A DNA stretch of 64,000 nt from NCBI GenBank assembly GCA_016721385.1, contig JADKIE010000004.1, forward strand, positions 248,001-312,000. The letters are read 5' to 3'. The stretch comes from Chitinophagaceae bacterium (GTDB lineage Bacteria > Bacteroidota > Bacteroidia > Chitinophagales > Chitinophagaceae). Positions 1 to 9,446 of this stretch are shown piece after piece. Positions within the stretch are counted from its first letter, which is position 1. Each line of letters starts with the position of its first letter. The translations under genes were made by a program, and so were the position numbers. The notes under the pieces were generated by a model. It had not been told where the DNA came from. It saw only the letters and a program-made list of their open reading frames with translations, and ran no database searches.

Positions 1-2
1 AA

Positions 3-384
3 ACCACTGATCCTCCCGGGTTAGGTAATTATATTCGCTACTTTACCAAAAAAAATAGCGAACCTTTTTACCCGGCCCCAATTCTGTTTTTGATGATGCT
101 ATTATATACGGTACTACTTACGAAATTCAGGTTGATCCGGGAATTGATAGAAATAATATTATTTCCAGAGATAGCAATTATTTTAAAAGAGGCGATACAG
201 TTACAGTAAAGCTTTGCAATATTAGCAAATCAACCTACACATTTTGGAGTACATGGGAGTTTGCTCAACAAAGTATAGGCAATCCTTTTAGTCAGCCTAA
301 TAAAGTGCTGGGTAATATTAGCAATGGAGCGTTAGGGGCATTTTGCGGATATGCAGCCTGGTACAAAACATTAATTGCACAATA
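3..384 (+). CDS. DUF4249-like protein, C-terminal part, 5' end outside the window
   Basis: This is the end of a gene that begins before the window. The frame opening at base 3 reads DPPGLGNYIRYFTKKNSEPF, then continues one frame over as SVFDDAIIYGTTYEIQVDPG and runs to NPFSQPNKVLGNISNGALGA and a TAG at 382-384. The two frames join if one C is restored in the CCCC run at 76-79. The DPPG-NYxRYFT phrase followed by NPFSxPxxVxxNIsxGaLGaF resembles Bacteroidota DUF4249 proteins, outer-membrane lipoproteins often encoded beside TonB receptors. The N-terminus and any lipobox are not visible, so the family call is a resemblance only. Confidence 0.5.
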
Positions 385-391
385 GATTGCA

Positions 392-399
392 TAAATTTG
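392..399 (+). promoter_or_regulatory. Bacteroidota -7 promoter box for trxB
   Basis: TAAATTTG followed by C matches the Bacteroidota -7 consensus TAnnTTTG. It ends 19 nt before the trxB ATG. No convincing -33 TTTG at 19-21 bp is visible. Confidence 0.5.
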
Positions 400-418
400 C
401 ATCACAAAAAAAAATAGA

Positions 419-1219
419 ATGGAAAAAGTTAATTGCTTAATAATAGGTTCTGGTCCGGCAGGGTACACTGCTGCTATTTATGCCAGCAGGGCAGGGTTAA
501 ACCCGGTATTGTATCAGGGTATACAGCCCGGCGGCCAGTTAACCATTACTACCGAAGTAGAAAATTATCCCGGTTATCCGGATGGAATACAAGGTCCGGA
601 AATGATGGTTCATTTTGAAAATCAGGCAAAACGCATGGGAGCTGATATTCGTTATGGCCTTGCAACAAAAGTTGATTTTAGTACACAACCCTTTAAAGTT
701 CAAATAGATGAAGAAACCTGGATAGAAGCCAATGCTGTTATCATTAGCACAGGTGCAAGTGCAAAATGGCTTGGGCTTGAAAGTGAGCAACGATTAAATG
801 GTTATGGCGTAAGTGCATGTGCCGTTTGCGATGGATTTTTCTTTAAAGGGAAGGAAGTAGCCATAGTTGGTGCAGGTGATACTGCAGCAGAAGAGGCACT
901 TTATTTGTCTAAAATATGTAGTGTGGTACACATGATTGTTCGAAAGGGCGAAATGAGAGCCAGTAAAGTGATGCAGGAAAGAGTGTTGGCTACTGCAAAT
1001 ATTAAAGTGTACTGGCACAGTGAAACCGATGAGGTTTTGGGCGATAAAAAAGTAGAAGCGGTACGGATAAAAAACAATCAATCAGGTCAAAAACAAGAAG
1101 TTGCTGTTAGTGCATTTTTTGTAGCTATTGGCCACAAACCCAACAGCGATATTTTTAAAGAGTGGATAGATATGGATGAAGCAGGTTATAATGAGCGAAA
1201 AGGGATTACATTAATTTAA
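419..1219 (+). CDS. trxB: Thioredoxin reductase, C-terminally truncated
   Basis: NADPH-dependent FAD enzyme that reduces thioredoxin in the cytoplasm. Residues 9-15 (IGSGPAG) form the N-terminal FAD Rossmann loop, the redox pair is C134-A-V-C137, and GAGDTAAEEA from about residue 151 is the NADPH-binding site. The frame ends after 266 residues, whereas the family is about 310-320 long. Similarity stops after DMDEAGY (near base 1187). The C-terminal FAD segment with the usual GD-x3-D-x3-RQA motif is absent and is not found in another frame downstream, so this is not a simple frameshift. Either the 3' end was truly replaced or the assembly joined two unconnected pieces. Without that segment the protein should not hold FAD properly. 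The start is the ATG 19 nt after a TAnnTTTG box. Confidence 0.85.
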   Translation: MEKVNCLIIGSGPAGYTAAIYASRAGLNPVLYQGIQPGGQLTITTEVENYPGYPDGIQGPEMMVHFENQAKRMGADIRYGLATKVDFSTQPFKVQIDEETWIEANAVIISTGASAKWLGLESEQRLNGYGVSACAVCDGFFFKGKEVAIVGAGDTAAEEALYLSKICSVVHMIVRKGEMRASKVMQERVLATANIKVYWHSETDEVLGDKKVEAVRIKNNQSGQKQEVAVSAFFVAIGHKPNSDIFKEWIDMDEAGYNERKGITLI

Positions 1220-1295
1220 ACGTTAGATAACTTTACAGTATTGGGGAAAAATAATTAAGTACTAAAATATTACATTTCGCTTCAATCTTCTGGTT

Positions 1296-1314
1296 CCTTC
1301 TCCTTTGGAGAAGG
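1296..1314. repeat. Short perfect inverted repeat in a gene-free gap
   Basis: An 8-bp perfect inverted repeat (CCTTCTCC, TTT loop, GGAGAAGG) is followed by GTTGGGATGAGG. It lies in the non-coding stretch 1220-1411 that replaces the expected trxB 3' end. It resembles the dispersed palindromic intergenic sequences common in Bacteroidota genomes. No second copy is visible in this window. Confidence 0.4.
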
Positions 1315-1411
1315 GTTGGGATGAGGTCAAATAAACTATTCAGATAAAATTTACAATCAAAAACTCACTTGAACAAAAGGGCAGATAGTCATTAACTTAT
1401 AATTACTCATT

Positions 1412-1765
1412 GTGAATATCCATCTTCATAACCTTAAATTTTTTTCTTTTCATGGCTGTCATGAGGAGGAAAAACTATTGGGTACAGATTTTGAAGTAAA
1501 TGTAGATGTTGAAATTTATCAGCCCGAAAGAATTGATAACATTCATCAAACTGTAAACTATGTTACTGTTTATGAAGTTGTAAAACAGCGGATGGCCATT
1601 GCAACTCCCTTACTGGAAACAATTGCAAGTGATTTAATTAGTCAAATACATATAATATCTCCTTTAATAAAATCCATATTTGTATCCATTAAAAAAATAA
1701 ACCCACCAATAGAAAATTTTGTTGGGAGCGTTGGCGTTAGTTTAAAAAAGGATTTTGCGTTATGA
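1412..1765 (+). CDS. folB: Dihydroneopterin aldolase
   Basis: Converts 7,8-dihydroneopterin to 6-hydroxymethyl-7,8-dihydropterin and glycolaldehyde in folate synthesis. The 117-residue length is normal. The family opening is present (INIHLHNLKFFSFHGCHEEE-type, with the FHGCHxEE stretch at about residues 13-19). So are VNYVTVYEVV with the conserved VNY around residue 49, LLETIASDL carrying the family LIE/LLE segment, and the IKKxxPPI strand near residue 95. The start is GTG at 1412, with no Shine-Dalgarno sequence. The stop overlaps the start of the next gene by 4 bp (ATGA), so the two are probably co-transcribed. Confidence 0.9.
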   Translation: MNIHLHNLKFFSFHGCHEEEKLLGTDFEVNVDVEIYQPERIDNIHQTVNYVTVYEVVKQRMAIATPLLETIASDLISQIHIISPLIKSIFVSIKKINPPIENFVGSVGVSLKKDFAL

Positions 1766-2514
1766 GAATCTTATTATTAATATGGTTATCGATTTTTTCT
1801 ATTTCCGGTGTAAATGCACAGGATATTGCCGGCATTATAAAAGAAGCCCAACGTTTAGAGGCATCGCTAAACGAAAAAGCAGCTTACAATCAGTTTAAAG
1901 AGGTTCTTATTTATCAACCTCATCACAGGCAGGCATTAACAAAATGCAGCGAACTTTGCAGTAGAATAAGTAAAAGAGAAAAGTCTAAAATAGTACGAGA
2001 GGTTTATTACGATTTTGCCAAAAATTATGCTATAAAAGCTTTGGCGGTTGATGCTACCAGCTCTGATGCTAATGCCGTAATGGCTATTGCAATGGGAAGG
2101 GCGGCATTGGAAAAAAGTGGTAAAGAAAAAATTGCAGCTGTAAAAGATATAAAAAAATACTGCGATTTAGCCGTTAAATACAACCCCAATAATGTTGTTG
2201 CATGGCATATTATTGGTAAATGGCATTACGAAGTAAGTAATTTAAGTGGTATAGAAAGAGCAGCTGCCAAAGTGTTTTTTGGAGGATTACCACCGGCCAC
2301 TTTAAAAGAAAGCATTCAAGCATACGAAAGAGCAAAGCTGATAGATCCAACTTTTGTTTTAAATTATTTAGAATTAGCCCGAGCTTACAAACGTAATGAT
2401 GAAAAACTTAAGGCTATTCAAATGATAAATATTGCTATAAGCCTGCCCGATAAAACCGAAGACGATACCAATATTAAAGCCGACGCCAAAAAGCTGTTAA
2501 AAGAGTTGCAATAA
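1762..2514 (+). CDS. Exported TPR-like helical protein of unknown function
   Basis: A 250-residue protein with an N-terminal signal peptide (hydrophobic residues 3-18, cleavage near VNAQ). The rest is a helical repeat array with TPR-like character: AYNQFKEVLIYQPHHRQAL near residue 40, and KESIQAYERAKLIDPTFVLN followed by LARAYKRND near residue 190. The central DVKKY-CDLAVKYNPNNVVAWH-GKWHYEV block resembles RMDN-type TPR proteins. It probably acts as a periplasmic or membrane-associated scaffold. It overlaps folB by 4 bp (ATGA), which points to translational coupling but does not indicate a folate role. Function unknown. Confidence 0.7.
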   Translation: MRILLLIWLSIFSISGVNAQDIAGIIKEAQRLEASLNEKAAYNQFKEVLIYQPHHRQALTKCSELCSRISKREKSKIVREVYYDFAKNYAIKALAVDATSSDANAVMAIAMGRAALEKSGKEKIAAVKDIKKYCDLAVKYNPNNVVAWHIIGKWHYEVSNLSGIERAAAKVFFGGLPPATLKESIQAYERAKLIDPTFVLNYLELARAYKRNDEKLKAIQMINIAISLPDKTEDDTNIKADAKKLLKELQ

Positions 2515-2586
2515 TTTTTTATACCCATTGCAGGGTACTTGTTTTGCAATAGTTTTATTTAACTTCACTAAAAATTAAAAGCACTT

Positions 2587-4541
2587 ATGATAAAGCAATT
2601 TTTAACAATTGTTGGCCTTTTTGTAACCCTTAGCTTAGAGGCTCAAAATAATGAGGCATCTAAATATAACCCACATACATTGTTTTCTCCTTTATTTTAT
2701 CCTGCAGGAAGCACCATAACCAGAGCTGCAAATGGTGAACCCAATATTGGTTACTGGCAAAATAAAGCCGATTATAAAATTAATGCTACATTAAATGATG
2801 TTACAAACGAAATAACGGCCAGTGTAATTATTACTTACAAAAATAACAGCCCTTATGCTTTACCGTTTTTATGGCTGCAGTTAGATCAAAATTTATTTGC
2901 CAAAGGTAGTCGGGGTCAGGCTCGTATGCCGGTGGGCAGCAGAAGCCGCTATGGCGATGCATCAAGCAATTTTAACGGTGGTTATAAAATAAATAGTGTA
3001 CAAAATTTATCTGCTAAAAGTAAAGCCGATTATATTGTAGATGATACCCGAATGCAAATTCGTTTGCCTAAAGCGTTAGCGCCCAATGGCGATGTTGCAC
3101 AAATTCAAATTGATTATTCGTTTACTTTACCCGAATACGGAGCCGATAGGTGTGGGATTTTAAAATCTAAAAACGGAAACATTTTTACTGTAGCTCAATG
3201 GTATCCACGGTTATGTGTGTACGACGATGTGCAGGGATGGAATACAGCGCCATATCTTGGGCCAAGCGAATTTTATTTGGAGTATGGCGATTTTGATGTA
3301 AAAATTACAGCCCCTGCCAGTCATATAGTTGTTTGTAGTGGTGAACTACAAAATGAAAAAGAGGTACTTACATCTACCCAAATAAGCAGATTGGCAGAGG
3401 CTAAAAAAAGTGATAAAGCCGTTATTATACGCAGCGATAAAGAAGTACTTGATCCCAACTCAAGGCCAAAAGGCAATATGCTTACATGGAATTTTAAAAT
3501 TGCCAATGCAAGAGATGTAGCTTGGGCAAGCTCCAAATCATTTATTTGGGATGCCGCAAAAATAAATTTACCAAGCGGTAAAAGCTGTCTGGCCATGAGT
3601 GCTTATCCTGCTGAAAGCAACGGTACAAAAGGCTGGGGCAGAGCTACGGAGTACACAAAAGGAAGTATTGAAAACTATAGCAAACGTTGGTTTGAGTACC
3701 CTTACCCATGTGCTGTAAATGTTGCCAGTAATGTTGGAGGCATGGAGTATCCAGGAATTGTTTTTTGCGGCTCCACTGCACAAACAGATGGTTTGTTTGG
3801 TGTAACCGATCACGAGTTTGGGCATACATGGTTTCCGATGATTGTTGGTAGTAACGAACGTAAATACGGTTGGATGGACGAAGGGTTTAATACTTTTATA
3901 AATTCATTGGCAGATGATGATTTTAATGGTGGCGAATATAAAAGTCAGCAAATGGATATGACACTGATGAGTGCATTTTTATTTGGCGAAAACTCAGAGG
4001 CTATTATGAATACTCCCGATGCTATGAAGGAATATAATATTGGTAATGCGTTGTATTTTAAACCGGGTTACGGGTTAGAGTTATTGCGTAATGAAATTTT
4101 AGGGCCTGACAGGTTTGACTATGCTTTTAAAGAATACATAAAACGCTGGGCTTTTAAACATCCAACACCGTGGGATTTTTTAGAACGATGGATAACGCTG
4201 CCGGAGAAGATTTAAGCTGGTTTTGGAAAGGCTGGTTTTTAGAAAATTATAAACTTGATCAGGCAATAGAAAAAGTAGAATACACAAATGGAAAAGCTAC
4301 AAACGGAGCTGAGGTTACTATAGCTAATTTAGATGAAATGGCCATGCCGGTAAATATTTCGTACGAAACTAAATCGGGTATAAAAGGTACATTAAAACTA
4401 CCTGTAGAAGTATGGAATAACACTGCGGTGTGGAAAGTAAAATTGCCAATTGCCGAGGAATTAAAAATAATAGAAATTGATGCCGCTAAATTTTTTCCGG
4501 ATATGAACAGGTTAAATAATGTGTGGAAAGCTGCAAGATAA
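2587..4541 (+). CDS. M1 family zinc metallopeptidase (frame broken once)
   Basis: Secreted or periplasmic aminopeptidase of the M1 (gluzincin) family. A signal peptide covers about residues 1-18 (cleavage near LEAQ). The zinc motif is HEFGH at about 409-413, with the third ligand E432 in WMDEGFN, and a GGMEYPG exopeptidase-type motif lies upstream near residue 380. The first frame stops at 4215 after PWDFLERWITL. The second frame reads FFRTMDNAAGEDLSWFWKGW and continues to 4541. Adding one T to the T run at 4176-4181 restores PWDFFRTMDNAAGEDLSWFW, the usual M1 C-terminal block. Repaired length is about 651 residues, typical of Bacteroidota M1 enzymes. The break is most likely a sequencing error. 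Confidence 0.88.
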
Positions 4542-4580
4542 AATTGTTTGGTTTAAGTAATGGAGTGCTAAATTGAAAGA

Positions 4581-4997
4581 ATGAAATACAAACATGTTTT
4601 TTTTGTTTGGTTATTGGCCGATATTATTTTGGGAGCAGGTTCTTTAATAGCATTGCTGGTTTCTAATATAAGTGCTGGTGTACATAATGGCGATTATGGA
4701 ATGTTACTGCTTGTATTTTTGTACGGTTTGGGAATATCTTTACCGTCTTTAGTAATCATGTTATTATTTCATTATTTCTATCTTAAAAAATCACCATTAA
4801 CGATAAAGTACTTTCGGGTTTATTCATTGCTAATTTTGGGGATAAATTTATTATACTTACTGGTAAGTTATATTGTTTTTAAAGTACAGGGAGAATTTTT
4901 TATACTTTACATCTTTACAACAATTGCTGGGTTTATAGCATTGTTTTTAATTCATCAAAAAATTAAAAAAGAACAAAGAGCAGCCATGTTGGCATAA
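4581..4997 (+). CDS. Small four-helix membrane protein, unknown function
   Basis: A 138-residue protein with four strongly hydrophobic segments at about residues 7-27, 40-64, 77-99 and 105-123, and a basic C-terminus (HQKIKKEQR). It is an inner-membrane protein with no recognisable motif. It starts 39 nt after the M1 peptidase on the same strand and ends just before the convergent SET-domain gene. I do not recognise the family. Confidence 0.6.
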   Translation: MKYKHVFFVWLLADIILGAGSLIALLVSNISAGVHNGDYGMLLLVFLYGLGISLPSLVIMLLFHYFYLKKSPLTIKYFRVYSLLILGINLLYLLVSYIVFKVQGEFFILYIFTTIAGFIALFLIHQKIKKEQRAAMLA

Positions 4998-5005
4998 ATA
5001 AAAGA

Positions 5006-5422
5006 TTATTCACTGTCGGTTACAATTTCACCATAGTCTATCACTAACTCTTCGCCTGCTTTTATATCTCTTATGGCTTCAAAATAATCGCCGTCATTTA
5101 TTGAAACAATATTAGGCATATCGCTATGATTTAGAAATAAGGAGATATCTATTTTTTTAAATCCCTTAGCCGGTATAAAATAATTTTCATCATCATAAAG
5201 GCAATAATTGCCCACAACAAACTGAGCATGTTGCGGTAATTGCTCAATTTCTTTTTTAGAAACTGTAAGCCATTCTTCATCTGTATCTGGTTTACTAAAC
5301 ATATCTCTGCATCCCTTTGCAATATCCCTGATTGCAAATACACCAACACCTTCAAGAGGCGATGGTTTTAGCATTACAAAAGTATTGTTGCTTAATTCAT
5401 TCAGTAATTCGGCTTTGCTCAT
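5006..5422 (-). CDS. SET-domain protein, putative protein-lysine methyltransferase
   Basis: A 138-residue stand-alone SET domain, predicted to transfer methyl from S-adenosylmethionine to protein lysines. Visible elements: the N-terminal SPLEGVGVFAIRDIAKG strand (residues about 22-38), the LNHSDMPN motif near residue 96 equivalent to the canonical NHxxxPN, and the C-terminal AGEELVIDYGE block near residue 126 with the catalytic tyrosine. There are no pre-SET or post-SET cysteines. It is the only domain in the protein and has no DNA-binding partner beside it. A TAttTTCG-like sequence lies shortly upstream on the minus strand. Substrate unknown. Confidence 0.85.
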   Translation of the reverse strand: MSKAELLNELSNNTFVMLKPSPLEGVGVFAIRDIAKGCRDMFSKPDTDEEWLTVSKKEIEQLPQHAQFVVGNYCLYDDENYFIPAKGFKKIDISLFLNHSDMPNIVSINDGDYFEAIRDIKAGEELVIDYGEIVTDSE

Positions 5423-5492
5423 CTTAAATAATTTATACGAAAATAAATACTTATAATTAAGTTGATTAAGTAATTAATTGTAAATTCATTTT

Positions 5493-6918
5493 ATGCAATC
5501 TAATAAAAATTTTGGCAGAACACTTGGCTTGTACACCGCTATATCATTAGTGATTGGTACAGTAATTGGTTCAGGTATTTTTATGCGTCCGGCAGAGATG
5601 GCTTCTTTACTTGGTTCGCCAATGCTTATTTTATTAGTGTGGATAATTGGAGGTGTATTAAGTTTGTTTGTAGCCATGGTACTGGCCGAGGTAGGAGCTA
5701 TGTTACCCGAAACAGGAGGGCAATATTTTTTTATGCGTAAAATGTATGGCGAGTTTTGGGCCTACTTGTATGGATGGGCAAATTTTTCGGTTATCAATAC
5801 TGCAGGCACTGCCGGCATTGCGTTTATATGCTCACAATATGTTGAGTACTTTTTTAAATTGCCACGATTTACAACAGTTACAGAGCATGCTGTAAAATTA
5901 CATTTGCCATTTATTGGAGATATACTTCCCTTAGAAAATATTGGTGTAAAACTGCTTACCATTTTGTTATTGATTGTACTTACTGCCATTAGTTACAGAA
6001 GTACAAAAACAGGAGGTTTCATTCAAGTGTTATTTACTGCAGCAAAGGTTTTGGCAATTGTATTATTGATTGGCGGATTATTTTTTTATAAAGACGGATT
6101 AATAAAAAATTTTACAACAAACTCAACTGCAATAAAACCGCTTGGGTTTGCTTTATTTGCAGCAATAATAGCTGCTACAAATGGAGCTTTGCAGGCATAT
6201 GACGGGTGGGGAACAATGGTAAATGTAGCAGGTGAAATTAAAAATCCGCAAAAAATATCCCTAAAAGTTTGTTTATTGGATTGCTTAGTTGCATTGCAAT
6301 ATACATATTGGTAACTGTAGCAATGCTGTATGTATTACCGGTGAATGAAATGGCAGGCTCTGCATTGGTGGCATCTGATGCAGCAGCAAAAGTATTTGGA
6401 ACCATTGGCGGCGGCGTTATTGCTTTTTAATTTGCTTATCGGTTTTAGGTGTAACCAATGCCAGTATTTTAGCTCCACCTCGTATGACGTTTGCTATGGC
6501 GCAAGAAGGCAAGTTTTTTGCATTTGCCGGTAAAGTGCATCCAAAGTATAATACACCGGGCAATGCTATGCTGTTGCATTTAGTGTGGATGATTGTAATG
6601 GTATTTAGCGGCTCATTTTATATACTTGCCGATATGTACATTTTTGTAACATGGTTATTTAACTTAATGCTGGTTGCAGGTGTTTTTATTTTGCGAAAAA
6701 AAATGCCTGATGCCAAACGGCCATATAAAGTGTGGGGTTATCCGGTAGTACCTATAATTGCTTTGCTGTGCACTACATTGTATTTGGTAATTACTTTGTA
6801 TAATGATATTAATGCTTACACATCAGGTAAAACCAATTTAATAAACTCTGTTTTTGGAATTGCATTAACTGCAATAGGCATTCCGTTTTATTTTTATTTT
6901 AAAAAGAAGTATAAGTAG
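5493..6918 (+). CDS. APC-family amino-acid permease (frame broken twice)
   Basis: A twelve-helix amino-acid/polyamine/organocation transporter. The opening LGLYTAISLVIGTVIGSGIF is the APC helix-1 signature. PETGGQYFFMRKMYGEFWAY and the AYDGWGTMVNVAGEIKNPQK loop are also typical. The frame breaks in the A run at 6250-6255 and in the T run at 6424-6428. Adding one base at each gives an unbroken reading ILVTVAMLYVLPVNEMAGSA, then LICLSVLGVTNASILAPPR, and then MTFAMAQEGKFF. Repaired length is about 475 residues, normal for the family. It ends 2 bp before the convergent YhhN-like gene. Substrate not predictable from sequence. Confidence 0.88.
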
Positions 6919-6920
6919 AA

Positions 6921-7594
6921 TTAATGATGGCTGATAAAGCCCCGTACAATGCAATATTGGGCAATACAGTAAGTAGCCATAATTTGTACGCCGGCAAAAG
7001 CAAAGGAGTGATAAAATTTATTGATAGCTAATAGTGAGTCGGATAAAATAAAAATAAAGCACCTGCTAAAAAATAATTAAAAGCTATATTATTTACTGAA
7101 GCCCTGATATTAATACTACATAGCAACATCGTACATATAACTGTTGCATAAATTACTACAGGTATTTTCATTTGGGCAAGATGTGGACATAATATCCAAA
7201 GAAGCCCAATTCCATAGGCGGCAACAAGCAAAACAATAAAGCGATTCTTTTTTAAAGTTGAAAAATTACCTGCAGCTATTTTATAAAAATATACAATGTA
7301 AAGAATATGTGTAGTTAAAAAACTAGTCAACCCCAAAATGAAAAACAGTGGTTTGTTATCTTGGGCAAGCAAAAAAACATCTCCCAACCAACTAAAAATT
7401 AATGCACTAATAATTAAGTATAATTTTGCTTTGTTCTTATTTTCAGTAGTTAGAAAAAGTACTATTAAAGCAGGCATCAACAATGGCTTTGCAATGTAAT
7501 GCAGCCATTCTATTTTTAAGAAAACAGCGATAATGTCTAAAACACAAAATGCAACAAAAGTAATTGAAGCAACTTGATGTTTTTTTAAAAGCAT
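6921..7594 (-). CDS. YhhN-family membrane protein, lysoplasmalogenase-like (frame broken once)
   Basis: A polytopic inner-membrane protein of about 224 residues with seven or eight hydrophobic segments. It matches the YhhN/TMEM86 family, some members of which hydrolyse lysoplasmalogens. Typical pieces are LIISALIFSWLGDVFLL (family SxxGDxxL) and TSFLTTHILYIVYF. The first frame ends at 7028 in LFLFYPTHY. Restoring one base in the A run at 7045-7048 gives LSDSLLAINKFYHSFAFAGV and a stop at 6921-6923, including the family's SDxxLAxxKF motif. It lies directly downstream of the HU/SPOR gene, 5 bp away, so the two probably share a transcript. Confidence 0.85.
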
Positions 7595-7599
7595 TTTAT

Positions 7600-8488
7600 T
7601 TAGTTTACTTCTATGTAAGGGTTACCGCCAAATAATTTTTTCTTAAGTGAATCCCTTACAATGCCGGTATCAGAAAGTGGTTTCATAAAAGGCATGGCAA
7701 CTTTGTATGTAACAGAATCTTTTGTATAAAGTACTAATTTATGGCCGTAACTGGTAAGTTTTGTGTACGATTTGTTTGCAGTTGCAAAATCATTATAATT
7801 TTTAATTACAACTTTAAAAGTAAAGCTATCCTTTGGCGCTAATGCTACAGGGTTTAAGCTTACGGTATCCTTTTTTGCAGTATCTTTTTGCATTGCAGTA
7901 TTGCCGGTCGTTTCAGGCACTGTTACAGTAGGTGATGTAACCGGGTTTTGTTTGGTAATAAAATACCAAACTCCCCAACTTATTAAGCCCAATAACACAG
8001 CTAACCCTAAAAGCATAATTGCTTTATTGGGCGATTTTTTTCTTTAGGTTTACTGGCAAAAGAAATTTCATTTCTACTTTTTCCTTTACTGCAGTGTTGC
8101 TGCCATTATCTGCTTTAGTATGTACAAATTGTCCTGCTGTAAAATGAAATTCGCCGGGCTGACTTTTTTCCAGTGTGCCTATGCCTTCAATTACAAAAGG
8201 TTTACCAATATTTAAAAATTGCTTGCATAATGTTAAATACGAATCCAAATCAGCCGATGCCAAGGGTTTTATTTTTCTTGTATGCTCAACAATATATTTT
8301 ATTAGGGCATCATCTTCGGTGGCTTTATTATTATACTCAAACGAAATGGCATTGGCAGGCATTACAAAATCTTTATCGTTTTCGGCAGGTAATACAAAAT
8401 CGTCTGTTAATGTAAATTTACCTACACCTTGTAGTGTTAGTTCTTTTGCCTGATATAAATGTTGTGCTAATAATTGTTCTATTTTCAT
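7600..8488 (-). CDS. HU-CCDC81 / SPOR-domain protein (frame broken once)
   Basis: One gene in two frames. The 5' part (8488-8024) carries two HU-like modules of the bacterial CCDC81 type: ELTLQGVGKFTL at about residues 16-27 and KPFVIEGIGTLEKSQPGEFH at about 95-114. The 3' part (8016-7600) carries a transmembrane helix (IMLLGLAVLLGLISWGVWYF) and a C-terminal SPOR domain (FKVVIKNYNDFATANKSYTK). Removing one T from the seven-T run at 8035-8041 fuses them through LKKKSPNKAIML. This HU-HU-TM-SPOR layout is a known Bacteroidota family that may link a cytoplasmic partner to septal peptidoglycan. Repaired length about 295 residues. The start follows a TAggTTTG box by 19 nt. Confidence 0.85.
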
Positions 8489-8507
8489 GCTATTGCTTTG
8501 AGGATGA

Positions 8508-8515
8508 CAAACCTA
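8508..8515 (-). promoter_or_regulatory. -7 promoter box for the HU/SPOR gene
   Basis: The minus strand reads TAGGTTTG, matching TAnnTTTG, 19 nt before the ATG of the HU/SPOR gene. It lies close to the divergent plus-strand box at 8558-8565. Confidence 0.5.
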
Positions 8516-8557
8516 CAAGATATTGGCAACATTACAAAGAGCTACCTGTTTTTAAAG

Positions 8558-8565
8558 TAAATTTG
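8558..8565 (+). promoter_or_regulatory. -7 promoter box 4 nt before a start codon
   Basis: TAAATTTG followed by C is a full match to TAnnTTTG. Only 4 nt separate it from the ATG at 8570, so transcription would begin at or next to the start codon. Confidence 0.5.
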
Positions 8566-8569
8566 CCAT

Positions 8570-8905
8570 ATGATTACCGAAAAAGAAAAGCAATTTATAA
8601 TTTATTGGGAAAAAGTAAGGGCACAAAGAGCCCAATTTGGTAATAAGTTACTTAGCGGATTGCCTATGGCAACTTTATTTTCCCTGCCAATTTTGTTGAG
8701 TGTGGCTGTTGTTTATTTATTTTTTCCCGAATGGTACACTAAGGTTTCCAATATTCCAAAAACGGTGTTTATAACAGTAATCATTGCAGTTTTAATCTCT
8801 ATGCTGTTTTTTGCATATTTCCGAATGCATTATAAATGGGAAATGAATGAGCAACTGTATAAAGAACTAAAGCATAAATTAAAGAAAACCGCTACTGAAT
8901 TATAA
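8570..8905 (+). CDS. Small two-helix membrane protein, unknown function
   Basis: A 111-residue protein with a charged N-terminus (ITEKEKQFIIYWEKVRAQRA) and two transmembrane helices at about residues 33-50 and 63-85. A basic amphipathic tail follows (LYKELKHKLKKTA). It is probably an inner-membrane protein with both ends in the cytoplasm. It is divergent from the HU/SPOR gene and is followed 41 nt later by the FKBP lipoprotein. I do not recognise the family. The start is supported by a TAnnTTTG box only 4 nt upstream, which suggests a leaderless mRNA. Confidence 0.65.
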   Translation: MITEKEKQFIIYWEKVRAQRAQFGNKLLSGLPMATLFSLPILLSVAVVYLFFPEWYTKVSNIPKTVFITVIIAVLISMLFFAYFRMHYKWEMNEQLYKELKHKLKKTATEL

Positions 8906-8919
8906 ACCTTGTAAAGTTG

Positions 8920-8927
8920 TACTTTTG
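8920..8927 (+). promoter_or_regulatory. -7 promoter box for the FKBP lipoprotein
   Basis: TACTTTTG followed by C matches TAnnTTTG and ends 19 nt before the ATG at 8947. This spacing equals that of trxB, pdhA and the HU/SPOR gene. Confidence 0.5.
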
Positions 8928-8946
8928 CAGCCAAATAAAATAAGTT

Positions 8947-9441
8947 ATGATTAAAAGAATGTTGGTTTTGTTGTTTGTTGTTGTGTTTTTAAATTCTTGC
9001 AAAAAAGATACTGGCTGCAGTGCTACAGAATCTTCTTTTGTTGCGCCTGCTTCTGAAACTGCAGCGTTGCAAGCATATTGTGCAATAAATGCTCCTGCGG
9101 CAGTTGCACATTCAAGTGGTTTATATTACGAAATTACAAATCCGGGAGCAGGTTCATCTGCAACTATTTGTTCAAACGTAACTGTTAATTACGAAGGTTT
9201 TTTAACAAATGGAGGAGCCCGTTTTGATTATAGTACTTCGCCTGTATCGTTTCAACTTGCTCAATTAATTTTGGGTTGGCAAAAGGGCATTCCTTTAATT
9301 AAAAAAGGCGGCTCCATCACACTATATGTTCCTCCAAGTTTAGCTTATGGTAATACAGATGTTAGAAATAACGCAGGTATAATTATTATTCCGGCAAACT
9401 CATATTTGAAATTTACAATTCAGTTGGTAGATGTTCAATAA
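8947..9441 (+). CDS. FKBP-type peptidyl-prolyl isomerase lipoprotein
   Basis: A 164-residue protein with a lipoprotein signal (LLFVVVFLNSC, lipidated Cys18) and one FKBP domain from about residue 75. Family markers are VTVNYEGFLTNGGARFDYS, then LILGWQKGIPLIKKGGS and LYVPPSLAYGN. It is predicted to catalyse cis-trans isomerisation of prolyl bonds while anchored to a membrane facing the periplasm. The usual FD-S stretch is present, and the usual EGL at the VIxGW loop is replaced by QKGIPL. It is monocistronic, with a strong hairpin terminator straight after the stop. Confidence 0.9.
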   Translation: MIKRMLVLLFVVVFLNSCKKDTGCSATESSFVAPASETAALQAYCAINAPAAVAHSSGLYYEITNPGAGSSATICSNVTVNYEGFLTNGGARFDYSTSPVSFQLAQLILGWQKGIPLIKKGGSITLYVPPSLAYGNTDVRNNAGIIIIPANSYLKFTIQLVDVQ

Positions 9442-9446
9442 AAATA

